Of a stretch of DNA of 45,923 bases, positions 25,137-32,539 are shown one piece after another (positions within the stretch are counted from its first letter, which is position 1; every line of letters begins with the position of its first letter). Origin of the DNA: Terriglobia bacterium (GTDB lineage Bacteria; Acidobacteriota; Terriglobia; UBA7540); NCBI GenBank assembly GCA_020073545.1, contig JAIQEZ010000068.1, positions 1 through 45,923 of the forward strand, given 5' to 3'. The translations under genes and the position numbers were made by a program. The notes under the pieces were generated by a model. That model did not search any database. It saw nothing but the letters and a program-made list of their open reading frames with translations, and was not told where the DNA came from.

Positions 25137-25142
25137 TATAAT
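25137..25142 (+). promoter_or_regulatory. Candidate -10 box TATAAT (GGGTATAATAGGG)
   Basis: A consensus TATAAT preceded by GGG lies 38 bases upstream of the GTG start of the DUF2461 gene. There is no clear -35 hexamer at 17 bases. Confidence 0.5.
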
Positions 25143-25179
25143 AGGGTCCTATTGCACCGGCTTTTCTGAGGAGACAACA

Positions 25180-25914
25180 GTGGCAACTGCCTTCCAAGGG
25201 TTCAGGGCCGATTCGTTTCTCTTTTTCGAGGAACTCGCGCGGAACAACCAAAAGGCTTGGTTCGATCACAACCGGGCTCGCTACGACCAGCACGTTGTGG
25301 GGGCCTTTCGCGGCCTGCTCGAAGCGCTCACGCCGTTCCTGCTGAAGCTCAACTCGCACTTCGAGACCGCCGGCAAGACCAACGGCAACTTCTCGCGCAT
25401 CAATCGCGACATCCGCTTCAGCAAAGACAAGAGCCCCTACAAGCCGAACTTTTATCTCTACGTGTACAACGGCTGCCACGACCGTGGCCACGCGGGCCGC
25501 TTGTACGTGGGGCTCTCGGCGGATTGCCTCACCGTGGGTTTTTCGATTTACGGAAGTTGGCGAGGCCCGAAAGGCGCGCTGGAGACCGTCTTCCGCAAGC
25601 GCGTCGCTTCGCATCGCCAATTGTTCGAAAGCCTTCTCGCCCGCGTTGTCCGCGCCCGGCGCTACGAAACCTACTGGCACCGCGAGGAGAAGGGCGAGTG
25701 GGCGCAGCACCCGGGAATGCCGCGCCACCCGGAAGACTGGCTGACACTGCACGCCTGGGTGGTGCGCAAGGTCTTTCTGCCCAACGCGCGCGGCCTCGCC
25801 TCGCCCGGGTTTGCCCGGCACGTCGAGCGTATCTTCCGAGAACTCTACCCGCTCTATGTCTTCACCTCCGTCGCGACCCCAAAGTGGGAGGCGGAGTTCA
25901 AGAAGGTTTTGTGA
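25180..25914 (+). CDS. TIGR02453/DUF2461 family protein
   Basis: The product is 244 aa. Family features: FFEELARNNQKAWFDHNRARY near 14-34, NFSRINRDIRFSKDKSPYKPN (shown as INRDIRFSKDKSPYKPN) near 76-92, GRLYVGLSADCLTVGFSIYG and a C-terminal YPLYVFTS. The family is widespread and uncharacterised, and typically single-copy. The start is a GTG at 25180 with GAGGAG 6 bases upstream; the longer frame back to 24988 runs through the promoter and is rejected. No neighbour suggests a role. Confidence 0.85.
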   Translation: MATAFQGFRADSFLFFEELARNNQKAWFDHNRARYDQHVVGAFRGLLEALTPFLLKLNSHFETAGKTNGNFSRINRDIRFSKDKSPYKPNFYLYVYNGCHDRGHAGRLYVGLSADCLTVGFSIYGSWRGPKGALETVFRKRVASHRQLFESLLARVVRARRYETYWHREEKGEWAQHPGMPRHPEDWLTLHAWVVRKVFLPNARGLASPGFARHVERIFRELYPLYVFTSVATPKWEAEFKKVL

Positions 25915-25929
25915 GAAGCGCGTCCGAAG

Positions 25930-25981
25930 CCTGCCTGCGCAGGCAGGTCTGGGGTCCGGCGTCCCTGCCTGCGTAGCCAGG
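25930..25981. repeat. Pair of CCTGCCTGCGCAGGCAGG palindromes
   Basis: A perfect 18-bp palindrome at 25930-25947 and a diverged copy at 25964-25981 (CCTGCCTGCGTAGCCAGG), 16 bases apart, lie directly after the DUF2461 stop. The motif is a dispersed repeat I recognise, translating as ACLRRQA or CLPAQAG. It may act as a hairpin terminator, but no T-run is present. Confidence 0.65.
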
Positions 25982-26002
25982 CGAGGTCGGGGGCCAGTGA
26001 GA

Positions 26003-26107
26003 ATCGGCTGACTGGGTGATCGGTTCATCGGGTCATCGTGCCAACGGGTGAACGGGTGAATCTAGATCAGCCGATCACCAGATAAGTTGATGACTCAATC
26101 ACTCAAT
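26003..26107. repeat. Short-word repeat tract (GGGTGATCGGTTCATCGGGTCATCG type)
   Basis: Overlapping 7-9 base words (TGGGTGATCGG, TTCATCGGGTCATCG, AACGGGTGAACGGGTGAA, then GATGACTCAATCACTCAAT) run up to the SagB-type gene. The second half is a loose inverse of the first. Confidence 0.65.
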
Positions 26108-26124
26108 GCGTCAGGGGTCCTGCC

Positions 26125-26733
26125 ATGATGCAAACTAAATCTGATTCCGCAGAGGTAGTACAACTTCCGGCGCCGGAGGAGAAAGGGAGGTTGACGCTCG
26201 AGGAGGCGCTGGCGCGACGGCGCTCGGTCCGCGAATTCACGGGCGAACCCCTCACCCTGCGAGAGCTTTCGCAACTCCTCTGGGCAGCCCAGGGCGTGAC
26301 GGATCCCGAGGGCCTCCGCACGGCTCCCTCCGCGGGAGCGCTCTATCCCCTGGAGTTCTATGTGGCAACCGCCAGCGGATTTCATCACTACGAACCGCGC
26401 GGGCATCGGCTGGTGCGGCTTGCCGACCGCGACCTGCGCCCCGCCCTTCGCCGCGCCGCGCTCGACCAGGAGGCGATTACCCAGGCTCCGGCGGTCTTCG
26501 TTTTCACCGCTGTCTATGCGCGGATCTCCCGCAAATACGGTGAGGCGCGGGCCCCGCGTTACGTTCACCTGGAGGTCGGACACGCCGCGCAGAACCTGCT
26601 GCTGGAAGCCGCGGCGCTGGGGTTGGGCGGCGTGCCGATCGGAGCCTTCGACGATGCGACGCTTGAAAAAGTCCTGCCCGTGCCCGCCGACCACCGCCCG
26701 CTCTACCTGATTCCCACCGGGGGTACGCATTAG
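26125..26733 (+). CDS. SagB/ThcOx-type nitroreductase-family dehydrogenase
   Basis: The product is 202 aa with FMN-binding nitroreductase motifs: RRSVREFTGEPLTLRELSQL (about 32-51), APSAGALYPLEFYV (about 66-79) and a C-terminal LGLGGVPIGAFDD with a following VPADHRPLYLIPTG. SagB-type enzymes oxidise azolines to azoles in peptide natural products, but stand-alone relatives are common and of unknown use. No YcaO, SagC or precursor peptide gene is seen within several kb. ATG 26125 is followed at once by a second ATG at 26128; the spacing from AGGGG fits either. Confidence 0.85.
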   Translation: MMQTKSDSAEVVQLPAPEEKGRLTLEEALARRRSVREFTGEPLTLRELSQLLWAAQGVTDPEGLRTAPSAGALYPLEFYVATASGFHHYEPRGHRLVRLADRDLRPALRRAALDQEAITQAPAVFVFTAVYARISRKYGEARAPRYVHLEVGHAAQNLLLEAAALGLGGVPIGAFDDATLEKVLPVPADHRPLYLIPTGGTH

Positions 26734-27012
26734 AAGGATCGTCTGGTTGGCCGAACGCGCAAGCAATTTAGCGCCCCGATGTATCGGGGCGGCTTTTGGA
26801 CCGGGGCGTGGTTTTCGCGGTGCGGCCACGGCGGGTAGCACGGCCATGCTGGCCGCGCGCACGGGCAAGATGCCCGTGCTACGAGAAGAGCCGCAGGGCC
26901 GGACAACCACCCGGTCAACCCCCGGGGTTGGGGTATTTGGCTTGGCCCGACTATCCACAGGTCAAAGCCTGCAGCTACTCACCGTCAGCCCCCGCGTGGC
27001 TGGCGTTGGCGT
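26734..27012. other. Intergenic gap with hairpin repeats and no gene
   Basis: Between the convergent SagB-type and beta-helix genes. It includes CCGATGTATCGGGGCGG near 26776 and the cloverleaf-like element at 26835-26882. No gene is seen. Confidence 0.5.
26835..26882. repeat. Cloverleaf-like GTAGCACGG...CCGTGCTAC repeat element
   Basis: Outer arms GTAGCACGG (26835-26843) and CCGTGCTAC (26874-26882) are exact inverse copies. Inside are CGGCCA-TGC-TGGCCG (26841-26855) and GCACGGGCA-AGA-TGCCCGTGC (26859-26879). The inner hairpins and the outer stem overlap, so they exclude one another. The motif is one I recognise as dispersed in Planctomycetota, Verrucomicrobiota and Acidobacteriota, where it translates as TGILPV or RASCPC. 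Confidence 0.75.
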
Positions 27013-28353
27013 TCACCTGCCCACGGGCGGGGCGAGCTGGTCATGGCCGCCCTGGGACTCATTGACGATGGCCTGTTTCAGGTTTCCGACGAAGAGGTTG
27101 CGCTCGGAGGTGACGTAGTCGGCTTTGGGCCCGATATAGATTCCCACCGGCTGCACCACCACGTCGTCCTTGCGGTTGGAGCGGATGGTGTTTGAGACGA
27201 ACCTTAAATCACGCGTCTCGCCCTCGATCCGGATGCCGTAGCCGGGGGCGTCGGGCCGGCCGTTATCTTCGATGAGGTTTTCTTCGAAGGTGTTGCGGCT
27301 GGCAGCGTTGGCCGCGCTTTCGTCGCGGAAATAAATCCCCGCGCGGCCATTACCGCTGGCGGTGTTCTTTACAAATAGATTATCCGTATCCTTGTGGCCG
27401 AGCGAGATGCCATCGCGGCCGTTGTTCCACGACTGGTTGCCCTCGTACAGCGCGTGCTTGACCCGCCAGCAGAGGTAAAGCCCGTCCTGGCCGTTGTCGT
27501 GCGCTCGGTTGTGGCGTACGATGCCGTGCAGCGCCCCCGTGCCCAGGTGAATCCCCAGTTGGGCGTTGCCGTACACCTCGCAGTTATCCACTACCGGGTC
27601 TTCCACGTACTGCGTGCCGATGCCATCGCCCGGGTAGTTGCGTGCCACGCAATTGCGAATGGTCAGGCGCTGGGAATGGAAGAAGTAGATGCCAGCCGCT
27701 TGGCAGCCGTCCAGGACGACGCTATCGGCGCGGCTGCCGTCCACGGTTAGGCCCTCAACCCGCAGGTCGGTGACGCCGAAGCCCGCGATCAGAGGAAAAG
27801 TGTTGAAGACTTCGCCCTGGTTGGCGACGGAATAATCCATTTGCAGGAAGCGGTCGAAGTAGAGTGAGTTCCCTTCGATGCGCACGATAGTGCGGACGCT
27901 GGGCGTCCAGCCGCCGGGGCTGGCCTTATCGAGTATGGTGACGCCCATGCCGGGCGTGAAGCCGCGCACGTCTTCAACCGTGGCGATCATCTCGCCGTAA
28001 TCGGCATCGAGCTTCAGTTTGCTGCGCACGCCGGGGATTTTCTTCAGCAGGGTTTTGTCCGGCCCTTCGCCGCGCAGGGTGAGGTGACTGGCCAAGCGCA
28101 CGGAATTGGCCAGCAGGTACGTGCCGGCCTTGATCACTACCGTGCCCCCGCCCGCTGCCGCGACGCGGTCGATGGCCTTCTGGATGGCATGGTTGTCGGC
28201 GCCGATGACGTCGGCGTCTGCGGGGCCGACCGTTACGGTCAAGCGCGCCTCCTGACTGAACGCCGCGGGCGGACCGAGTAGCGCGGCGAGCAGGACGAGG
28301 TTTGGCGCGAGGGCCCACCGTGGGCTCGACAGTCTGCGCGATTTCGTTCGCAT
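27013..28353 (-). CDS. Secreted right-handed parallel beta-helix (NosD/pectate lyase-like) protein
   Basis: The product is 446 aa. A signal peptide (about 1-34, ending AAFSQ) leads to the pectate-lyase-type opening NHAIQKAIDRVAAAGGGTVV and IKAGTYLLANSVRL. Beta-helix turns with stacked asparagines follow: IRNCVARNYPGDGIGTQ, VDNCEVYGNAQLGIHLGTGA, VRHNRAHDNGQDGLYL, YEGNQSWNNGRDGISLG and FVKNTASGNGRAGIYF. It is likely exported and may cleave or bind a polysaccharide; catalytic residues were not identified. AGAAAGG precedes ATG 28353. It diverges from the first PEGA gene and lies on the side of the glycoside hydrolase genes. Confidence 0.82.
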   Translation of the reverse strand: MRTKSRRLSSPRWALAPNLVLLAALLGPPAAFSQEARLTVTVGPADADVIGADNHAIQKAIDRVAAAGGGTVVIKAGTYLLANSVRLASHLTLRGEGPDKTLLKKIPGVRSKLKLDADYGEMIATVEDVRGFTPGMGVTILDKASPGGWTPSVRTIVRIEGNSLYFDRFLQMDYSVANQGEVFNTFPLIAGFGVTDLRVEGLTVDGSRADSVVLDGCQAAGIYFFHSQRLTIRNCVARNYPGDGIGTQYVEDPVVDNCEVYGNAQLGIHLGTGALHGIVRHNRAHDNGQDGLYLCWRVKHALYEGNQSWNNGRDGISLGHKDTDNLFVKNTASGNGRAGIYFRDESAANAASRNTFEENLIEDNGRPDAPGYGIRIEGETRDLRFVSNTIRSNRKDDVVVQPVGIYIGPKADYVTSERNLFVGNLKQAIVNESQGGHDQLAPPVGR

Positions 28354-28580
28354 GGGAACCTTTCTCGCCTCCGGGAATAGACGGGCATTGCGAGCGCGAT
28401 TTTAGCAGGGAACCGGGCAGCAGGAGGCGTTATTTGCTGTCGCATCGCGGCGGGCCTCCGAACAACAGCGTGGCGCCCGTGGTTTGCGGGTGCAGCGCGG
28501 GGCCACCCGCGCGTGACCTCCGGCGCCGGGGGCAACTCCGCTGCCGGCGCCATTCACAATAACTTGTGTGTCCGCACCCC

Positions 28581-28592
28581 TTGCGGTAAAAT
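28581..28592 (+). promoter_or_regulatory. Candidate extended -10 promoter (TTGCGGTAAAAT) of the first PEGA gene
   Basis: TAAAAT at 28587-28592, preceded by TTGCGG, is the same word as before polA and the second PEGA gene. The bases after it (GCTGACCTCAGATGAC) also resemble those after the second copy, so the promoter seems to have been duplicated with the gene. Confidence 0.45.
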
Positions 28593-28632
28593 TGCGCTGA
28601 CCTCAGATGACGCGGCTGACAAACAGTTTCAA

Positions 28633-29643
28633 ATGGGAGGTGTGAACGTTCCAGGTATGCGACCTGCAACCTACCGAGTCCGGCTGGCGGGACTGAGCGC
28701 GTTTTTCCTGGCGCTCATGGTATTGACAGCGGCGCGCCCCGCTGCGGCGCAGCAGGGCAAGCCGCTCAATGAACGAGAGGTGATCGAGTTGCTGGAGGGC
28801 GGTGTCCCCAGCGCGCGCGTTGCCGAGATTGTGAACGACCGGGGCATCACTTTCGATTTTACCGCCGAGAGCGAGCAGAGGATTCGCAACGCCGGAGGCG
28901 GTGACGATCTGGTCTCAGCCTTGAGGCGAGCGGCGAGACGCCGAGCGGAATCGGAACAGCCGCGCACCGGAGGTTTACGGTTTCAGACCACGCCCGGGGA
29001 GGCGCAGGTCTACTTGAATGACGAACCGAAGGGCATCACCAGCCCGGAGGGCGACATCCGTTTGCCCGGCCTGAAGCCGGGAACCTATAGCGTCCGGGTT
29101 AGTGTGCTGGGCTACCAAAGTTGGGAAAGGACCATCACGGTGACGGCCGGGGAGGTCCAGACGGTATACGTCACGCTGGTGCAGAAGCCCCGCGAGAATC
29201 CCGTCAAGGATAATCCTCCGCCGGTCCAGGAAACGCCCCCCGTCACCACGCCATCCACAGGAATTCCTGTCCCGGGTGTGAAAATCGGTCCCCTGCAGTT
29301 CTTTGAGGGACCGCACGATAAGACCTTGGAGAAATCGCAGCGGGTCTATCGTTTTAGCTTCGACAGGAGGACGACGCGAGCGGTTTATTGGGAGCTCGAC
29401 TTGAGCTACCCCAAACCGAGCCAACGGATTGAATTCAAGGTCGACGCCTACTGGTACAGACCTGATGGAACCGAGATGGGCCGGCAAGCCCTGGACGGCT
29501 ACGTGCAGCCCGATTGGACCACCTCCTGGCATGCCCGCGGCTGGGGATGGGCCGATACCGGTCACTGGACGTCCGGCACTTATCGCGTTGACCTATATGT
29601 CGGGAACGCGCGCGTGGCGAGTGGAACTTTCCAGATTAACTGA
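28633..29643 (+). CDS. PEGA-domain exported protein, paralogue 1
   Basis: The product is about 336 aa. A signal or anchor segment ends near AARPAAAQQ. An N-terminal module of about 60 residues follows (VIELLEGGVPSARVAEIVND, RGITFDFTAESEQRIRNAGG). Next is a PEGA domain (GEAQVYLNDEPKGITSPEGD, GYQSWERTITV), a proline-rich linker, and a C-terminal beta-rich domain (YRFSFDRRTTRAVYWELDLS, AYWYRPDGTEMGRQAL, GTYRVDLYVGNARVASG). PEGA domains are found in cell-surface proteins. The start is uncertain: ATG 28633 or ATG 28657, since GGGAGG lies just after the first. The next gene is its tandem paralogue. Confidence 0.75.
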   Translation: MGGVNVPGMRPATYRVRLAGLSAFFLALMVLTAARPAAAQQGKPLNEREVIELLEGGVPSARVAEIVNDRGITFDFTAESEQRIRNAGGGDDLVSALRRAARRRAESEQPRTGGLRFQTTPGEAQVYLNDEPKGITSPEGDIRLPGLKPGTYSVRVSVLGYQSWERTITVTAGEVQTVYVTLVQKPRENPVKDNPPPVQETPPVTTPSTGIPVPGVKIGPLQFFEGPHDKTLEKSQRVYRFSFDRRTTRAVYWELDLSYPKPSQRIEFKVDAYWYRPDGTEMGRQALDGYVQPDWTTSWHARGWGWADTGHWTSGTYRVDLYVGNARVASGTFQIN

Positions 29644-30047
29644 TGGGGGTGGCCCCCCCTCACGCAGTCTCGAGGGCCAGATCCATCGGCAGGTCAACCC
29701 CCCAAAAAGCCATTCCAATCTCCTGCAGGCAAGCGCCGATTTTCGCGGCGAATTCACGTCCCTTAACTCGCCATGACTTGCCTGGGCCCATCGTGGAGAA
29801 GCAGGCACGCGTGCTCGGCTTGGCCTTGCAGTGGATTGGCGGGTGCCCGGCAGCAATTTCAGCACGGCACTTGTCCATGCTCAGGCGTTGCGGTAAAATC
29901 CGTCAGCCAGGGAATTGTGACCTCAGAGGTGCTGAAAAACGGCGCAAGGACAGCCTTGGGCTGAGACCCTCGGATGCGGGGGTTGTCGCAAGGCAAGATC
30001 GCCGCTGCACTGACGATCCGCGTTTGTCAGAAATCTGCGAAAAAGCT
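29644..30047 (+). promoter_or_regulatory. Gap between the PEGA paralogues, with candidate -10 at 29888-29899
   Basis: No gene is seen in these 404 bases. GTTGCGGTAAAATC near 29888-29900 repeats the promoter word of the first paralogue, followed by GTGACCTCAGAGGTG similar to its downstream region. The second paralogue starts about 148 bases after it, giving a long leader. Confidence 0.45.
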
Positions 30048-31280
30048 ATGTGCAAAATCCCAGAGGCTGGTTCGAAAAGTGCCGCCCACGATGGGACGCT
30101 AGTGCGGTGGTGCTTGGTGTTCATCGTGCTGGCTCTACTGGTCGTAGCCGGCCCGCTGGCCGCGCAGAAGGGCAAACCTCTCTCTGTAAAAGATATCATG
30201 GAGTTGCTGCAGGGGGGCGTGCCGTGCACGCGAATTGCCCAAATCGTCGCCGACGAAGGCATCAGTTTCAACCTATTCGACGAGCTGGAAAAGAGGTTCC
30301 GCGAGGCCGGCGCCACGCCGGAATTGATCGACGCCATGCGGAGCGCCTCCAAACCCCAGGAGTCGGAGCAGCAGCCCGCGCGCACAGGAATTCTGAAGAT
30401 TCAGTCGCAACCTGGTGAGGCACAGGTTTACCTGAACGACGAACCGAAAGGGATGACCAGTGCCGGGGGAGACTTCCGCCTGTCCGGATTGACCGCCGGC
30501 ACTTATCGCCTGCGCGTGTCATTGGCGGGCTACAAATCCTGGGAGAACTCCCTACAGGTCACCCCGGGCGAGACCAGGACTGTGTTTGTGACCTTGGAGC
30601 AGAAAGCCTCCCCGCCGACAGTCACGCTGCAGGCGGACACGACCTCAATTCAGTCCGGGCAATCCGTCAGATTGAGCTGGGTGTCGGATAACGCGACTGA
30701 TGTGGAGATTGAGCCGGGCGTCGGTAAAGTACCGGCCAGGGGTACGACAAGCGTGTCGCCGCGCGAGTCGACGGCGTATACGGTGACGGCAACGGGTCCC
30801 GGAGGAGTCAATACGGCTACCACGTATGTGGCCGTAACCGCACCGATTGCGCCACCACCACGACCGCGGGTCGTTCCACCGGAGCCCGGCACCCTGCCGA
30901 ATTTCCCCATCCCGGGAGCACGTGTCACGGAGGTCAAGTTTTTTGAATCCGGGTACAACGGCGTGGAGCTGGGACACCGCACCTACCAAACGCGATTCGA
31001 TCACCGGACCTCTCACTACATCAACTGGGAACTTAACCTTAGCTGTCCTGCTTTGGCCTCCCGTGTGGATTTCACCATCCATGCGACTTGGTACAATCCG
31101 GATGGCACTGTGTTTGCGCAGCAGAACATGAATACCTATGCGGATGCGGGCTGGACCCAGCCGGCGCTTAATTTGGGCCGCGGCTGGCAACGGCCGGGCA
31201 ATTGGAAACGGGGCTTCTACCGGGTGGAATTGTTCGTGAACGGCAGCCGCATAGCGACCGGCAGCTTTCAAATTTACTGA
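30048..31280 (+). CDS. PEGA-domain exported protein, paralogue 2, with an Ig-like insertion
   Basis: The product is 410 aa. It begins with a hydrophobic anchor (LVFIVLALLVVAGPLAAQ), then the same module as its neighbour (IMELLQGGVPCTRIAQIVAD) and a PEGA domain (GEAQVYLNDEPKGMTSAGGD). Between PEGA and the shared C-terminal domain it has an extra Ig-like domain of about 75 residues (VTLQADTTSIQSGQSVRLSW, STAYTVTATGPGGVNTATTY). The C-terminal domain (YQTRFDHRTSHYINWELNLS, GFYRVELFVNGSRIATGSFQ) matches paralogue 1 closely. ATG 30048 is taken as start; no good ribosome binding site is visible. The next gene starts 11 bases downstream and is probably cotranscribed. Confidence 0.75.
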   Translation: MCKIPEAGSKSAAHDGTLVRWCLVFIVLALLVVAGPLAAQKGKPLSVKDIMELLQGGVPCTRIAQIVADEGISFNLFDELEKRFREAGATPELIDAMRSASKPQESEQQPARTGILKIQSQPGEAQVYLNDEPKGMTSAGGDFRLSGLTAGTYRLRVSLAGYKSWENSLQVTPGETRTVFVTLEQKASPPTVTLQADTTSIQSGQSVRLSWVSDNATDVEIEPGVGKVPARGTTSVSPRESTAYTVTATGPGGVNTATTYVAVTAPIAPPPRPRVVPPEPGTLPNFPIPGARVTEVKFFESGYNGVELGHRTYQTRFDHRTSHYINWELNLSCPALASRVDFTIHATWYNPDGTVFAQQNMNTYADAGWTQPALNLGRGWQRPGNWKRGFYRVELFVNGSRIATGSFQIY

Positions 31281-31291
31281 CCCTGGCGCTC

Positions 31292-32539
31292 ATGCGCAGG
31301 GCACCGCAGCCTGGAGGGGTAGGATTGGAACTTAGGACCCGATCAGTCTTCTCGCCGGGGCGGTGCTTTTTCCTGTCGGCGCTCGCCATTATCCTCGCAG
31401 CGCCTTACGCTGCCGCGGCGCCAACCGCCAGTCCAGAGGGGCAAGATTTTGCCGCCGAGGCACGACTCCTCTACCATGTGGTCGCGTGCGGTGGCAGCGC
31501 CGCGTTGCCTGCGAACCTGGACCCCCACATCGTCACAACACACTGCCAGTGGCTCAATTCCCGGGTGGAGCAGTATCGGCGCCAGTACCTGGCTCGCGCC
31601 AAGCCTTTTTTCGCCGGCCTGCTTCCCCCCCAATTGCCCGACAACGTGATCTATCCTTTCGGCGGTGGCGACCTGCTTTCCGCCCTGACCACCTATCCCG
31701 ACGCCCGCCAGATTACGACCCTGTCGCTGGAACTCTCGGGTGATCCACGACGTATTACGAGCCTTGATACCAAGCGGCTTAAGGAGAGCCTGGACTTCCT
31801 CGATCACAAGATCGTTGGCCTGCTCGCCCTGAATGAGAGCACGAGTGAAAGCCTGGAAGCCACCCAGCGTGGAGATCTGCCGGGGCAGCTCTGTTTTTTC
31901 CTGGTGGGGCTGGCCGCGCACGGCTACGAACCCGTTTCTCTGCGCTATTTCCGTGTGGACGCCGATGGTTCGCCTCACTATTACTCGGCGGAGGAGATCC
32001 GTAGTCTGGAGACCCGTCTCGCGCAGCGGCGGCACGGGCAGTGGACCCCTCCGGATTTCTCGGAGGCGTTTGCGAACTCGGAACTGGTGTTTCGTCCCGT
32101 CGGGGGCGATGGCCCTCTCCGCATCCATCGTCACATTGCGGCGAACCTTCGGAATGATTACCTGAAGCAGAGCTCCCCGGTGCTGCGCTATCTCGAGCGG
32201 CAAGGGCACGTCGCGGCGATGACCAAAGCCGCCAGCTACTGCTTGTGGAACCCTCTCTTTTCGCGCACCCGCAATTACCTGCTGGCGAACATGGAGTTTA
32301 TGATTTCCGACAGCACGGGAATCCCTCCAGAACCCGCTCGCCAGGCGGGATTTGTCCAGGAGACCTATGGGACCTTCCACGGCTCCTTTCTGAGCGCTAG
32401 CGAGGAATACAACGACCAGTTCCGGGACTTGTGGGCCCAGCAGCCGCATCGCAAGTTGAGCTTCCGGTATGGCTACGTGGATTCCGAAAAATCCTACCAC
32501 CTGCTGGTCACGCGCCGCGGCCCGCACCTGACACCATGA
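31292..32539 (+). CDS. Conserved secreted protein of unknown function
   Basis: The product is 415 aa with a signal peptide (FFLSALAIILAAPYAAAA at about 27-44). The core has VIYPFGGGDLLSALTTYPDA, LPGQLCFFLVGLAAHGYEPV, VLRYLERQGHVAAMTKAASY, NYLLANMEFMISDSTGIPPE and a C-terminal FRYGYVDSEKSYHLLVTRR. I recall uncharacterised proteins in Bacteroidota and Acidobacteriota with matching YPFSGPD and DSGIP blocks, but no name or function. The stop overlaps the next start as ATGA, so it is coupled to the hydrolase. Several ATG and GTG starts lie upstream; 31292 leaves a plausible signal peptide. Confidence 0.7.
   Translation: MRRAPQPGGVGLELRTRSVFSPGRCFFLSALAIILAAPYAAAAPTASPEGQDFAAEARLLYHVVACGGSAALPANLDPHIVTTHCQWLNSRVEQYRRQYLARAKPFFAGLLPPQLPDNVIYPFGGGDLLSALTTYPDARQITTLSLELSGDPRRITSLDTKRLKESLDFLDHKIVGLLALNESTSESLEATQRGDLPGQLCFFLVGLAAHGYEPVSLRYFRVDADGSPHYYSAEEIRSLETRLAQRRHGQWTPPDFSEAFANSELVFRPVGGDGPLRIHRHIAANLRNDYLKQSSPVLRYLERQGHVAAMTKAASYCLWNPLFSRTRNYLLANMEFMISDSTGIPPEPARQAGFVQETYGTFHGSFLSASEEYNDQFRDLWAQQPHRKLSFRYGYVDSEKSYHLLVTRRGPHLTP

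Noticed and set aside
24886-26028. 380-aa minus-strand open frame
   Set aside because: It is antisense to the DUF2461 gene and has no family resemblance; GC-rich codon bias opens such shadows.
28522-28551. GGCGCCGG/CCGGCGCC hairpin before the first PEGA gene as a terminator
   Set aside because: The 8-bp stem is real, but it lies upstream of the promoter word and has no T-run, so no role could be supported.
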